Shown: positions 18,764 to 27,790 of the stretch, in pieces | Layout of the letters: every line of letters starts with the position of its first letter | How positions within the stretch are numbered: the stretch's first letter is position 1 | Assembly: GCF_014076495.1 (NCBI RefSeq) | Contig: NZ_CP043575.1 | Coordinates: forward strand, 2,604,001-2,668,000 | Length of the DNA stretch: 64,000 nt | Source: Comamonas koreensis | Lineage (GTDB): Bacteria > Pseudomonadota > Gammaproteobacteria > Burkholderiales > Burkholderiaceae_C | Direction of reading: 5' to 3' | Notes under the pieces: model-generated | Database searches by the model: none | Seen by the model: only the letters and a program-made list of their open reading frames with translations | Told to the model about the DNA's origin: nothing | Translations under genes and position numbers: made by a program

Positions 18764-19801
18764 ATGTCTGCACCTTTTCTGACGTCTTCCCTCTCGCGCC
18801 GCCGCTGGCTGGGCGCCTCTGCCGGCCTGTTGGGCCTGGGCCTGGCGGGTACGGGCATCACAGCGGGCGCTGCCGCGCCGGTCAGCGGCAAGATTCGCCT
18901 GGCCGGCTGGAGCAAGCCGATCAGCGAGATCACCAATATCCTGGCCGAGCCGGACAAGGGCTTTTTCAAAGCCCAGGGGGTGGACCTGACCTACCTGCCC
19001 GGTGCCGGCGGTGGCGACGCGATCCGCAATATCCTGAGCGGGCAGGGCGATGTGGCCTTTACCGATCCGGGCTCATTTTTTATGGCGCTGGACAAGGGCG
19101 AGAAGCTGGTCGCCATCTACGACATCTACCCGCAAAACGTTTTCAATGTCGTCTCGCTGCGCTCGAGCGGCATCCGCAGCCCGGCGGATCTGAAGGGTAA
19201 GACCATTGGCGTCTACAGCCTGGCCAGCGGCACGCGCCAGAACCTGATGGTGATGCTGCACCAGGCGGGGCTCAAGGAATCGGACGTGCGCATTGTCGTC
19301 ACCGGCCTTTTGAACTTTGCACCGCTGATGCAAGGCCAGGTCGATGCGACTGCCGCCACTGACACCGGCCTGGCCGTGGGCCTGCGCAAGGGCATGGGCG
19401 AGGTGCATGTGATGCCTGTGCGCGACTACCTCAATATGTCCAGCGACATGTTTGTGGTGCGCCGGCAGACGCTGGAGCAGCAGCCGGCATTGCTGCAGGC
19501 CTTTTTGCGCGGCTACCGCGACAGCGCGGCCTGGATGATCGCCAACCCCGAAGAGGCCGCCACTCTGGCCACCAAGCGCGCGATCGATGGCACCCAGCGC
19601 GATATCAACCTCGATGTGATTGCGCTGCGCAATGCCTCGGCCCAGCCCACCCTGCGGCCGCAGGGCAAGGTCGCGCCGCTGGGCAGTTTTGACCTGGCTG
19701 CGCTGCAAAAGGGGGCTGACGCCTACCATGCGCTGGGCATGGTGCAGCAGCCCATTCAGGTGGCCGATGTGGTCGACAGCCGTTGGCTGCCAGGGGCCTG
19801 A
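18764..19801 (+). CDS. NMT1/THI5-like ABC substrate-binding protein (ThiY-like)
   Basis: A 345-residue periplasmic protein. The N-terminus has SRRRWLGASAGLLGLGLAG, a twin-arginine-like signal ending around AGAAAP. The mature part shows the NMT1/THI5-like fold: KGFFKAQGVDLTYLPGAGGGDAIRNILSGQGDVAFTDPG is seen in pieces, then SLASGTRQNLMVMLHQAGL. Relatives bind thiamine pyrimidine precursors, taurine or sulfonates. The ATG at 18764 was chosen over an upstream TTG because it gives a normal signal peptide. One base separates its stop from the SDR start. Regulation by the TPP riboswitch makes a thiamine-related ligand the best guess. Confidence 0.88.
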   Translation: MSAPFLTSSLSRRRWLGASAGLLGLGLAGTGITAGAAAPVSGKIRLAGWSKPISEITNILAEPDKGFFKAQGVDLTYLPGAGGGDAIRNILSGQGDVAFTDPGSFFMALDKGEKLVAIYDIYPQNVFNVVSLRSSGIRSPADLKGKTIGVYSLASGTRQNLMVMLHQAGLKESDVRIVVTGLLNFAPLMQGQVDATAATDTGLAVGLRKGMGEVHVMPVRDYLNMSSDMFVVRRQTLEQQPALLQAFLRGYRDSAAWMIANPEEAATLATKRAIDGTQRDINLDVIALRNASAQPTLRPQGKVAPLGSFDLAALQKGADAYHALGMVQQPIQVADVVDSRWLPGA

Positions 19802-19802
19802 G

Positions 19803-20588
19803 ATGCTGGAGAGCAGTGCTTTGAATCTGCGCGGCAAGGTGGTGCTGGTCACCGGCGCCAGCCGTGGCATTGGCGCGGCCATCGCCCAGGCCTTTGCGCG
19901 CGAAGGCGCCACCGTGGCGGTGAACTACCTGGCCAATGAGGCCGCCGCCGCCCAGACCGTGGCCGCCTGCCAGGCCGCTGGCGGCAACGCCTGGGCCGTG
20001 CAGGCCGATGTGGGCAATCCGGCCGCGGTGGACGCGATGGCCCAGGCCATTGCGCAAGAGGCCGGGCCCATCGACGTCGTCGTGAACAACGCCTTGCGCC
20101 CCTATGCCTTTGACCCCGAGCGCCGGCAGCCGCTCGATGCACTGGCCTGGAGCGACTACCAGGCGCAGTTCGATGCCGCCGTGGGCGGCGCCTTCCATGT
20201 CTGCCGCGCGGTGCTGCCGCAGATGCGCCAGCGCGCCCGGGGCAGCATTGTCAATATCAGCAGCAACTTGGTGGAACACCCTGTCGTCGCCTACCACGAC
20301 TACAGCACGGCCAAGGCCTCGCTGGTGGGCTTTAGCCGCAACCTCGCCAGCGAGCTGGGGCCCTTTGGCATACGCGTCAACTGCGTCGCCCCGGGCCTCG
20401 TCTACCCCACCCAGGGCAGCGCGCAAACCCGCGAGTCCTTCCGCGAATCGCTGATGGCTGCCACCCCGCTGCGCCGCCTGGCCAGCCCCGAGGATGTGGC
20501 CGGGCCGGTGCTGTTTCTGGCATCGGACCTGAGCCGGTTTATGACGGGGCAGGTGTTGTTGGTGGATGGGGGCTTGGTGATGCGCTGA
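19803..20588 (+). CDS. short-chain dehydrogenase/reductase (SDR)
   Basis: A 261-residue classical SDR. The cofactor motif TGASRGIG is at 17-24, the NNA motif follows in VVVNNALRP, the catalytic serine region is SIVNISSNL, the catalytic YSTAK follows HD, and the C-terminal DGGLVMR tail is present. The ATG at 19803 comes one base after the stop of the binding-protein gene. It is the last gene of the riboswitch operon. Next to a carboxylate-activating enzyme and an acyl reductase, it would be expected to reduce the resulting aldehyde to an alcohol, completing a two-step acid-to-alcohol conversion; this is inference from operon logic. Confidence 0.9.
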   Translation: MLESSALNLRGKVVLVTGASRGIGAAIAQAFAREGATVAVNYLANEAAAAQTVAACQAAGGNAWAVQADVGNPAAVDAMAQAIAQEAGPIDVVVNNALRPYAFDPERRQPLDALAWSDYQAQFDAAVGGAFHVCRAVLPQMRQRARGSIVNISSNLVEHPVVAYHDYSTAKASLVGFSRNLASELGPFGIRVNCVAPGLVYPTQGSAQTRESFRESLMAATPLRRLASPEDVAGPVLFLASDLSRFMTGQVLLVDGGLVMR

Positions 20589-20612
20589 TGGGGCGATCAG
20601 GCGGCGCAAACC

Positions 20613-20921
20613 TCAGTCGTTCTCCCGTGGCAGTACATGCCTGAGCTCCAACTGGTCGCAGCTGTGGGGATGGAGTGCACCGTCCTGCTGCAGCTCCCCC
20701 ACCTCAAAACCGTCTTCGACATCTTCGAAATACAGCAGGCCGTGGGGGAGGTGGGCGACGACCAATACCTGCTCTAGCTGGCCCAGGCGATGGATGGGGA
20801 CCGGGTAAAAAGGCTGCCGACATCCAGTGAAAAGCGCCTGTTGCGCTGCGCTGCAGTTGGAGAGTTGCTTTTCAACAATCGCTTCCAACGCATCGACGGT
20901 GACGGGTTCCCAGGTACTCAT
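20613..20921 (-). CDS. hypothetical protein, 102 aa
   Basis: A small acidic protein with no family I recognise. It has alternating hydrophobic stretches (EQVLVVAHLPHGLLYFEDVEDGFEVGEL) consistent with a compact beta-rich fold, and four Cys/His-containing positions without a clear metal motif. It converges with the SDR gene and starts 8 bp from the divergent open frame to the right. Real coding is likely because the frame is open with typical composition and no competing gene, but function is unknown. Confidence 0.5.
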   Translation of the reverse strand: MSTWEPVTVDALEAIVEKQLSNCSAAQQALFTGCRQPFYPVPIHRLGQLEQVLVVAHLPHGLLYFEDVEDGFEVGELQQDGALHPHSCDQLELRHVLPREND

Positions 20922-21016
20922 ATTGGTGCTTGGAGCTGATTACGGACGCACAGTATGCTATGGCACCCAGGGGCCCTCGGGTCCTCGCAAAGACTGATCA
21001 GCAGAAACGGACAACC

Positions 21017-21277
21017 ATGGTCTTCCTGGCAATCACCCCCGAAGGCCTTCAGCAGGCCTTGATCGCAGCAGAAAAAACGGGCCAGCCGGTGTGGTGCGGC
21101 TCGAATGCGATTTCCCAAGAGGCGTTTAGCGCTATGGCAGGGAGCGGCCTTTCGCGCTTTGACTACGCCTTGGACCCGAAAGACACAGATACTTTGGCCG
21201 GCGCGCTCGACACCATAGCGCAACACCACCCGGCTAGCATCGTCTGGTTGGAAACAGCCCCCGCTGCGGACGACTGA
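21017..21277 (+). CDS. hypothetical protein, 86 aa
   Basis: A small protein starting MVFLAITPEGLQQAL; the ATG at 21017 is preferred over an upstream extension because the protein begins with a conserved-looking beta strand there. Composition is acidic with a Trp-Cys pair (PVWCGSNAIS). No family recognised. It is 52 bp upstream of another small conserved-looking gene in the same direction, so the two may be co-transcribed. Confidence 0.5.
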   Translation: MVFLAITPEGLQQALIAAEKTGQPVWCGSNAISQEAFSAMAGSGLSRFDYALDPKDTDTLAGALDTIAQHHPASIVWLETAPAADD

Positions 21278-21329
21278 GCCGGGCAGCGCGGTTGCTGGCC
21301 AGCGGCCCAGCTGCCGCACCACGACATCC

Positions 21330-21641
21330 ATGAAAAACATCCAGGTCATCGATGGCGCGCTGAACTGCGTCTACGACATCTTTGCTGCGACGGAGCAGGA
21401 GTTCGCGCTGATCTTCCCCAGCGGCCAGGACATCGCCTTCATCGACGACGTCTATGCAGCTGCACCCGATGCGGCGGCCTTGGACAAAGCCTTTGATAGC
21501 CTATGGACCCGGCGGCTTGCCAAGGCGCAGGTGATGGGCATCCATGGCCAGCTGTTTTATGGACTTGACGAGAAAAAACCCTTCTATCCCAGCCGGCGCG
21601 ACGAAGAAGCCCAGAACCCGGACGGATCGCGGCTTCGCTAA
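21330..21641 (+). CDS. conserved hypothetical protein, 103 aa
   Basis: Begins MKNIQVIDGALNCVYDIFA and ends with the motif YPSRRDEEAQNPDGSRLR. The overall pattern (IDGA.NCVYDIFAATE.EF, HGQLFYGLDEKKPFYPSRRDEE) resembles a widespread uncharacterised proteobacterial family that I recall but cannot name. No membrane segment or signal peptide. It precedes the photolyase gene by 179 bp. Function unknown. Confidence 0.65.
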   Translation: MKNIQVIDGALNCVYDIFAATEQEFALIFPSGQDIAFIDDVYAAAPDAAALDKAFDSLWTRRLAKAQVMGIHGQLFYGLDEKKPFYPSRRDEEAQNPDGSRLR

Positions 21642-21820
21642 GACCAGGCAAAGCATCGCGCGAGCCCAAGAAGGAAGCGACATCCAGCCTGTTGGCTGAC
21701 ATGCAGCGGCGCGCTGCCACGGCACAATAGCGCCCTTGGGATGGCGGGGCCAGCTTGGGACTACGTGCTGCCGCCTTGCCATCTGCTGCATCAAAAATCA
21801 GAACAGGAAACCCATCAACC

Positions 21821-23278
21821 ATGGCCAGCCGCGCCCTGGTATGGATGCGTCGCGATTTGCGTTGCGACGACCATGCCGCTCTCTACCATGCCTTGCGCCG
21901 CTTTGAGCAGGTGTATTGCGTCTTCGTTTTTGACACCGACATCCTGGATTTGCTGCCCACGCGCGAGGACAGGCGGGTGGACTTTATCCATGCCAGTGTG
22001 TTGGCGCTGGACGATGACTTGCGCCAGTTGGCGGCAGGCAGCGGCGCGCCGGGTGCGGGTCTGCTGGTACGCCATGGGTCGGCTGTGCAAGAGGTGGTGC
22101 AGCTGGCGCAGGCCTTGGGCGTGCAAGAGGTGCTGACCAACCGCGACTACGAACCCGAGGCCATTGCCCGCGATGCGCGCGTGGCCGGCGATTTGCAAGC
22201 CGCCGGCATCGCCCTTAGCGATTACAAGGACCAGGTGCTGCTGGACCGCGATGAGGTGCTGACCCAGCAAGGCCATCCCTACAGCGTGTTCACGCCCTAC
22301 AAGCGCGCCTGGCTGCAAAAGCTCGATGCCTTCCAGTGCAAGGCCTACCCGGTGGCGCGCTATGCCGGGCATCTGGCGGCATTGCCCAAGGGCGAGGCGA
22401 TTCCGTCGCTGGCCGATCTGGGTTTTCAGCCCAGCAATCTGGCGTCGCTCAAGATTCCCACCGGCAGCCGGGGCGCGCAGCTGCTGCTGCAGGATTTTTT
22501 GCCGCGCATGGCGGCCTACCAGGACGCGCGGGATTTTCCGGCGGTCAAGGGCGTCTCCTACCTGTCGGTGCATCTGCGCTTTGGCACCGTGTCGATCCGC
22601 CAGCTGGCCGCCCTGGCCGTGGCGCAGGCGCGCACGGGCTGCGAGGGCGCGCAAACCTGGCTGTCGGAGCTGGCCTGGCGCGACTTTTACGCGATGATTC
22701 TCTGGCACCACCCGCAGGTGGTGACCCAGTCGTCCCGCCCCATCTACGACAAGGTGCAGTGGGACGACGCCCCTGAGCTGTGGCAGGCCTGGTGCGAGGC
22801 ACGCACCGGGTACCCGTTGGTGGACGCCGCCATGCGCCAGCTGCTGCAGACCGGTTATATGCACAACCGCCTGCGCATGGTGGTGGCCAGCTTTTTGACC
22901 AAGGACCTGGGCATTGACTGGCGCGCGGGCGAGCGCTTTTTTGCCCAGCACCTCAATGACTATGACCTGTCATCGAACAATGGCGGCTGGCAGTGGGCGG
23001 CGTCGACGGGCTGCGACGCCCAGCCCTGGTTCCGCATCTTCAACCCCATCACCCAGTCCGAGCGTTTTGACCCGGATGGCAAGTTCATCCGCCGCTATCT
23101 GCCAGAACTCGCCAAGGTGCCTGACCGGTATATCCACTTTCCCGCTGCGATGAAGCCGCTGGAGCAACAAGCCTGCGGTCTGCAGCTGGGGCGCGACTAC
23201 CCGCAGCCGGTGGTGGACCACGGCCGGGCGCGTGAGCGGACCTTGATGCGGTTTCACTTTATGAAGAATCCGGATTGA
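21821..23278 (+). CDS. phrB: deoxyribodipyrimidine photolyase (cryptochrome/photolyase family)
   Basis: A 485-residue class I CPD photolyase. The N-terminal antenna domain begins LVWMRRDLRCDDHAALYHAL. The FAD-binding C-terminal half has ELAWRDFYAMILW, TGYPLVDAAMRQL, YMHNRLRMVVASFL and NDYDLSSNNGGWQW, followed by WFRIFNP, all diagnostic. The enzyme uses blue light and FADH- to split cyclobutane pyrimidine dimers. The ATG at 21821 follows an AGGAAA box; the longer upstream frame lacks photolyase sequence. No regulator is adjacent. Confidence 0.96.
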   Translation: MASRALVWMRRDLRCDDHAALYHALRRFEQVYCVFVFDTDILDLLPTREDRRVDFIHASVLALDDDLRQLAAGSGAPGAGLLVRHGSAVQEVVQLAQALGVQEVLTNRDYEPEAIARDARVAGDLQAAGIALSDYKDQVLLDRDEVLTQQGHPYSVFTPYKRAWLQKLDAFQCKAYPVARYAGHLAALPKGEAIPSLADLGFQPSNLASLKIPTGSRGAQLLLQDFLPRMAAYQDARDFPAVKGVSYLSVHLRFGTVSIRQLAALAVAQARTGCEGAQTWLSELAWRDFYAMILWHHPQVVTQSSRPIYDKVQWDDAPELWQAWCEARTGYPLVDAAMRQLLQTGYMHNRLRMVVASFLTKDLGIDWRAGERFFAQHLNDYDLSSNNGGWQWAASTGCDAQPWFRIFNPITQSERFDPDGKFIRRYLPELAKVPDRYIHFPAAMKPLEQQACGLQLGRDYPQPVVDHGRARERTLMRFHFMKNPD

Positions 23279-23337
23279 CCGGATGAGACGCTCGGCGGTG
23301 AGGCAGGGCAGGGCTCGCCGCAAGCGCCATAGCTTGA

Positions 23338-23862
23338 TCAGTGCCGCTGCGTGAACATGCCGATGGGCAGCCGCATTGCGATGCGCCTGCCTGGGGGCAA
23401 TCCATGCAGGGCTTCGGCGTCCAGGGTTTCCTGGAGGCGTTGCCCGGGTTGCAGCAGCTGCTGAAAACCCAGCCTGGCATAAGCAGGGGCACACCATGCC
23501 ACATCGGAAAACGTCGTCAAGGTCAGCGCGCTCAGCCCCTGTGCCAGGGCGTGCTGGTACGCACTGGCCATGAGCAGGCGGCCGATGCCCCTGCGCTGCC
23601 AGTCCGTGTGGACGGATAACTCCCAGATGTGAAGCTCGGTGTCGACAATCTCCGTGCTGATGAAACCGGTCAGCACTCCTTCATCCGTCTCGGCCACCCA
23701 TACCGATTGTTGGAGGATGCGGCTTTCATGCGCAGCCTGCGCTATCAGCGGGCCGTCTGCCAGCCAGGCCAGGCCGGCGGCATCGCTATACAGCTGGGCG
23801 GCAGACTTTTCAATGGCTGGTAAATCTGCGGCGTCGGTGAGACGGGCAGGGCGAATCAACAT
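23338..23862 (-). CDS. GNAT-family N-acetyltransferase
   Basis: A 174-residue GNAT protein beginning MLIRPARLTDAADLPAIE. The acetyl-CoA motif A is seen as LSVHTDWQRRGIGRLLM, with a preceding VAETDEGVLTGFIS strand and a later PAYARLGF. Size and layout match small stand-alone acetyltransferases acting on amines or amino acids; substrate unknown. It converges with the photolyase gene. The start at 23862 was chosen because the sequence upstream lacks GNAT features. Confidence 0.85.
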   Translation of the reverse strand: MLIRPARLTDAADLPAIEKSAAQLYSDAAGLAWLADGPLIAQAAHESRILQQSVWVAETDEGVLTGFISTEIVDTELHIWELSVHTDWQRRGIGRLLMASAYQHALAQGLSALTLTTFSDVAWCAPAYARLGFQQLLQPGQRLQETLDAEALHGLPPGRRIAMRLPIGMFTQRH

Positions 23863-24041
23863 GCGGGGGCTCCAGATCCATACCGTGTTCGCTGGGGATG
23901 GGGTCGAACGGTCTGGCATTCTAGTTCTGGCCAGAGGCATCGGGGGCTCTGAACGCCGCGCTGCTGGGCAGCAAATATCCAGCTGGCTGGCACTGACGGA
24001 GCCGATCTGGTCGATCGGCTCCACACACGCCCCCTCAAAAA

Positions 24042-25046
24042 TCAATCAATCTTCAAGCCAATCGCGCTGATCACCGAACCATAGCGGTCCAGCTCGGCCT
24101 TGGTGAACTTGGCCAGCTCGTCCTGGGTGCTGGCCTTGCTGCGCACGCCCAGCTTGGTCAGGCGATCCTTGGCGTCGGCATCGGCCAGGGCTTCGTTGAG
24201 TGCCTGGTGGAGTTTGGCCAGCACCTCGGGGCTGGTTTTGGCGGGGGCGTAGAGGGCGTACCAGGCGTTCACGACAAAGTTGGGGTAGCCGCTTTCGGCG
24301 AAGGTGGGCACATTGGGCAGCTCGGGCAGGCGCTCGGTGCTGGCAACGGCCAGGGGCCGCACCTTGCCCGAGGTGATCAGTGGCGTGGCGCTGGTCAAGG
24401 TGTCAAAGATCATGTCGATGCGGCCGCCCATCAGGTCCATGGTGTGGGCATTGCCGCCCTTGTAGGGCACATGGGTCATGTCCACGCTGGCGGCCCGCTT
24501 GAACAGCTCGGCACTCAAATGCAGCGGCGAGCCATTGCCGGCCGAGCCGTAGGTGAGGGTGGCCGGCGTTTTTTTCGCCTGTTCCACGACTTGCTTGACA
24601 TCATTGAACGGCGAGTTGGTGGCGACTTCCAGCACGATGGGGGCTTCGCCGATCATGCCGACCGGGGCGAAATCCTTGATCGCGTCATAGCCGGGCTGGC
24701 GGTACAGGTGCGGGCTGATCGCGTGGCTGGAGAGGGAGCCCAGCACCAGCGTGTAGCCGTCACCGGGCGCCTTGGCCGCCAGCGCGGTGCCGATGGTGGT
24801 GCCCGCGCCGCCACGGTTGTCAACGATCACGGACTGCTTGAGGATCTCCCCCATCTTCTGGCCCACGATACGGCCCACCGCATCGTTGGCGCCGCCTGCC
24901 GGGTAGGGCACGATCAAGGTGATGGGCTTGGCGGGATAGGCGGCGTCTGCCGCTTGGCTGGCCAGCGGGGCGAGGCCCAGCAGCAGGCTGCTGGCAAGGA
25001 GGAAGCGGCGGCGCGTGGTGGCAGAAGCAGGGTTGGAAGCGAACAT
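24042..25046 (-). CDS. Bug-family (TctC-like) periplasmic binding protein
   Basis: A 334-residue extracytoplasmic receptor. A twin-arginine-like signal (TTRRRFLLASSLLLGLAPLASQAA) precedes YPAKPITLIVPYPAGGANDAVGR, the family signature, and later HVPYKGGNAHTMDLMGG. Bug receptors bind carboxylates and related small acids, and are very numerous in Burkholderiales; many lack adjacent TctAB membrane genes, as here. It is divergent from the acid-sugar operon starting at 25405, so it may deliver the substrate for that pathway and share its control region. That pairing is inferred. Confidence 0.92.
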   Translation of the reverse strand: MFASNPASATTRRRFLLASSLLLGLAPLASQAADAAYPAKPITLIVPYPAGGANDAVGRIVGQKMGEILKQSVIVDNRGGAGTTIGTALAAKAPGDGYTLVLGSLSSHAISPHLYRQPGYDAIKDFAPVGMIGEAPIVLEVATNSPFNDVKQVVEQAKKTPATLTYGSAGNGSPLHLSAELFKRAASVDMTHVPYKGGNAHTMDLMGGRIDMIFDTLTSATPLITSGKVRPLAVASTERLPELPNVPTFAESGYPNFVVNAWYALYAPAKTSPEVLAKLHQALNEALADADAKDRLTKLGVRSKASTQDELAKFTKAELDRYGSVISAIGLKID

Positions 25047-25331
25047 GGTGGGACACCTCAAGGGCTGGTGGTTCAAATATGACTTCAGGGCTGAAGACGC
25101 AATGGTTCTTGGTGGTTATTTGATCAAAACAATCAAAATTGATAATTTTTTGAACGCTTCGATCAGAACTCTTTTTGCCAAAGTCTCCAATCAGGACTTT
25201 CCCCGAGTTGGTGCATGCACCATGGTGCGGAATCGCTGCACATTGGCGGTGCGTATGGGGCCAGATGTAATGGGGTTCGACCTAAACTCACTGCTTCCAC
25301 GATCAAATCGATCATTTCTGGTGCGTTGAAT

Positions 25332-25347
25332 CAAGGGTTAACCCTTG
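25332..25347. promoter_or_regulatory. perfect 16-bp palindrome, operator candidate
   Basis: CAAGGGTTAACCCTTG is a perfect 16-bp palindrome located between the divergent Bug receptor and DUF1537 kinase genes. It is a plausible site for a dimeric regulator, though the DeoR protein of the operon more likely uses the neighbouring TGATTGAAT repeats. Confidence 0.5.
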
Positions 25348-25360
25348 TTTTATCCCGCTT

Positions 25361-25386
25361 TGATTGAATTATGATTGAATCAATCA
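25361..25386. promoter_or_regulatory. TGATTGAAT repeats and dyad, candidate DeoR operator
   Basis: TGATTGAAT occurs at 25361-25369 and again at 25372-25380, one helical turn apart (11 bp). The second copy forms an inverted repeat TGATTG-AAT-CAATCA (25372-25386). The site ends 18 bp before the kinase ATG. DeoR-family repressors often bind such closely spaced AT-rich repeats, and the operon encodes one at 29900. Confidence 0.5.
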
Positions 25387-25404
25387 ATTTTAAGGCTTGG
25401 TGTG

Positions 25405-26775
25405 ATGACTGAGTCGACCGAAAGCACCTGCATGAGCCCGCGTTCCCTCCCGCGTTACCTCGTTCTCGCCGATGACCTCTCCGGTGCAGCCGACTGCGCT
25501 GCGGGGTTTGCGAGCGCTGGTCTCTCCACCAGCGTGCTGCTGGATGCGCAAGCCAGCGCTGGTGCCCAGAGCGATGTGGATGTGCTGACGGTAGACACCA
25601 ACAGCCGGCGCGATACGGCGGCTGAGGCTGCTGCCAAGCTGCAGGCAGTGCTGGCCGCGCCAGCATCCCAGGGCCGCCGGGTGCTCAAGAAAATCGACTC
25701 CACCTTGCGGGGTGGTTGGGCGCAGGAGGTGGCGGTGCTGCAAAGCGCGCTCCATGCCATTGCGCTGGTGGCCCCTGCCTTCCCGCAGATGGGCCGCACG
25801 ATGCAGGGCGGCGTGGTGTATGTGCACGGCGTGCGCCTGGCCGATACCGCTACCTGGCAGCTGGAGCATGCAGACCGCGAGGACCGCGCGGCGCAGCAGC
25901 TGCATGCCGCCGGCCTGCGCTGCGACAACCTGCCCGCCAGCGTGCTCGATGCAGGCCCAGAAGCGACCGCACAAGCAATTGCCCATGCACGTGAGCAGGG
26001 CGTGCAGGCGCTGGTATTGGATGTGCTCCATGACCAGCATCTGCAGACCTTGGCCCAGGCTAGCCTCCAGGTAGAGCAGGCTTTTTGCGTGTGCTCTGCC
26101 GGCCTGTCGCATGCGCTGGCGCAGCAGGTACCGGCTTTGCCGGCATCGGTCGGTTCCTTGGATGTACCGCATGCCGCCGGGCGTTTGCCCAGCGTGGTTA
26201 CCGTCGTTGGCAGCATGTCGGCGATTGCGCAGCAGCAGCTCACGTATTTGGCCGAGCAGCCAGGCACGCGGCTGCATGTGGTGCATCCTGGCTGGTTGCG
26301 CAGCGACGCGCAGACGACCCAAGGCCAGAAACTGGTGCAGACCCTGGTGCAGACCATCAGCGACGAAGTGGCCCAGGGCCTGGATGTCGTGGTCAGCCTG
26401 GGAGCAGATGCGCAGACCGACCCGGCCGAAGGCCCGATGCTGGCACGGCAGCTGGCCCGCTTGCTGCACGCGCCCATGGCCGCCGCCGCAGGTCTCGTCA
26501 TCACCGGCGGTGAAACGGCCCGGGCGGTACTGGAAGAACTGCAACTGCGCCGCCTGCGCGTGCATTCCGAGAGCGAGCCCGGCGTGGTGCTGTGCATCAC
26601 CGAGAACCAGGACATCGAACAAGACACCCCGCGCCAGTGGATTGCCACCAAGGCCGGCGCCTTTGGCCATCCCGCATCGCTGCAGCGCGCAAGCCGCGCC
26701 ATCCATTCATTGCTGGCTGCCAGCACCCATGGCGGCCACACCGACCCACTCCCTACAGAAAGCAAGCAAAGATGA
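25405..26775 (+). CDS. four-carbon acid sugar kinase, DUF1537 family (DtnK/DenK/OtnK-like)
   Basis: A 456-residue two-domain kinase. The N-terminal substrate domain has LVLADDLSGAADCAAGFASAG and KKIDSTLRGGW. The C-terminal nucleotide domain has VVGSMSAIAQQQL and VITGGETARAVLEELQL with a late TKAGAFG. DUF1537 enzymes phosphorylate four-carbon acid sugars such as D-threonate, D-erythronate or oxo-tetronates at O4. The gene directly upstream of a PdxA2 homologue (ATGA overlap at 26772-26775) is the classic arrangement for D-threonate or erythronate breakdown. The ATG at 25405 follows TAAGG at 9 nt. Confidence 0.9.
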   Translation: MTESTESTCMSPRSLPRYLVLADDLSGAADCAAGFASAGLSTSVLLDAQASAGAQSDVDVLTVDTNSRRDTAAEAAAKLQAVLAAPASQGRRVLKKIDSTLRGGWAQEVAVLQSALHAIALVAPAFPQMGRTMQGGVVYVHGVRLADTATWQLEHADREDRAAQQLHAAGLRCDNLPASVLDAGPEATAQAIAHAREQGVQALVLDVLHDQHLQTLAQASLQVEQAFCVCSAGLSHALAQQVPALPASVGSLDVPHAAGRLPSVVTVVGSMSAIAQQQLTYLAEQPGTRLHVVHPGWLRSDAQTTQGQKLVQTLVQTISDEVAQGLDVVVSLGADAQTDPAEGPMLARQLARLLHAPMAAAAGLVITGGETARAVLEELQLRRLRVHSESEPGVVLCITENQDIEQDTPRQWIATKAGAFGHPASLQRASRAIHSLLAASTHGGHTDPLPTESKQR

Positions 26776-27770
26776 GCCATTCCCTGCCCGTCATCGGAAT
26801 CACCATGGGAGACGCTGCCGGCGTGGGCCCTGAAATCATTGTCAAGAGCTTTGCGAACGACAGCCTGTACAGCCTGGCCAAAGCCGTGGTCATTGGCGAC
26901 GCCAGGCGGCTGCAGAAGGCCAATGCGCTGATGGGCACCCAGGTGCGTGTGCGGGCGATCGAGGACATTGCCGATGCAGCCTTTGAGCGGGGCGTCATCG
27001 ACTGCATTGATCTGCAGCTGATCCCGGATGACCTGGCCTTTGGCAAGCTCTCGCCCATTGCGGGTGATGCCGCCTTCCGCTTTATCGAGCGCGCGGTGGA
27101 GCTGGCCAAGGCCCAAAAGATCGACGCTATCTGCACCGCGCCGCTGAACAAGGAAGCACTGCATGCCGGCGGCCACAAGTTTCCCGGCCACACGGAGATG
27201 CTGGCGCACCTCACCGGCGTGGAAGAGGTCTCGATGATGCTGGTTGCGCCCAATCTGCGCGTGATCCATGTGACCACACATATCGGCTTGCTCGATGCCA
27301 TCCGCAAGATCGAGCCGGGCCTGGTCGAGCGCACCATCCAGCGCGGCTACGACACCTTGCGCAAGGCGAGCATCGCCAACCCACGGATTGCAGTGTGTGG
27401 CATCAACCCGCATGCCGGTGAGAACGGCCTGTTTGGCTATGGTGAGGAAGAAGAAAAGATCATCCCCGCCGTGCAGAAGCTGCGCGACAAGGGTATGGAC
27501 ATTGAAGGCCCACTGCCGGCCGACACGCTGTTCTTCCGCGCCGGGCGCGGTGATTTCGACCTGGTGGTTGCCATGTACCACGACCAGGGCCATGGCCCCG
27601 TCAAGGTGCTGGGCCTGGAGGCGGGCGTGAACATCACCGTGGGGCTGGATGTGATCCGCACCTCGGTGGACCACGGCACGGCGTTTGACATTGCCGGCAA
27701 GGGCATTGCCGATGAGCGCAGCCTGCTCGAAGCTCTGCGCCAGGGCGCAGAACTCGCAACGCGCAGCTAA
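26772..27770 (+). CDS. pdxA2: PdxA2-type 4-phospho-D-threonate (erythronate) 3-dehydrogenase
   Basis: A 332-residue PdxA-family metal-dependent dehydrogenase with ITMGDAAGVGPEI at the N-terminus, CTAPLNKEALHAGGHKFPGHTEML, GINPHAGENGLFG and MYHDQGHGPVKVLG with its metal histidines, and TSVDHGTAFDIAG. True PdxA works in vitamin B6 synthesis, but a copy beside a DUF1537 kinase oxidises and decarboxylates the 4-phospho-acid sugar to dihydroxyacetone phosphate. Its position second in the operon and translational coupling to the kinase support that role. The symbol follows published usage for this arrangement. Confidence 0.88.
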   Translation: MSHSLPVIGITMGDAAGVGPEIIVKSFANDSLYSLAKAVVIGDARRLQKANALMGTQVRVRAIEDIADAAFERGVIDCIDLQLIPDDLAFGKLSPIAGDAAFRFIERAVELAKAQKIDAICTAPLNKEALHAGGHKFPGHTEMLAHLTGVEEVSMMLVAPNLRVIHVTTHIGLLDAIRKIEPGLVERTIQRGYDTLRKASIANPRIAVCGINPHAGENGLFGYGEEEEKIIPAVQKLRDKGMDIEGPLPADTLFFRAGRGDFDLVVAMYHDQGHGPVKVLGLEAGVNITVGLDVIRTSVDHGTAFDIAGKGIADERSLLEALRQGAELATRS

Positions 27771-27790
27771 AAAATCCAGGAGACAAACAC

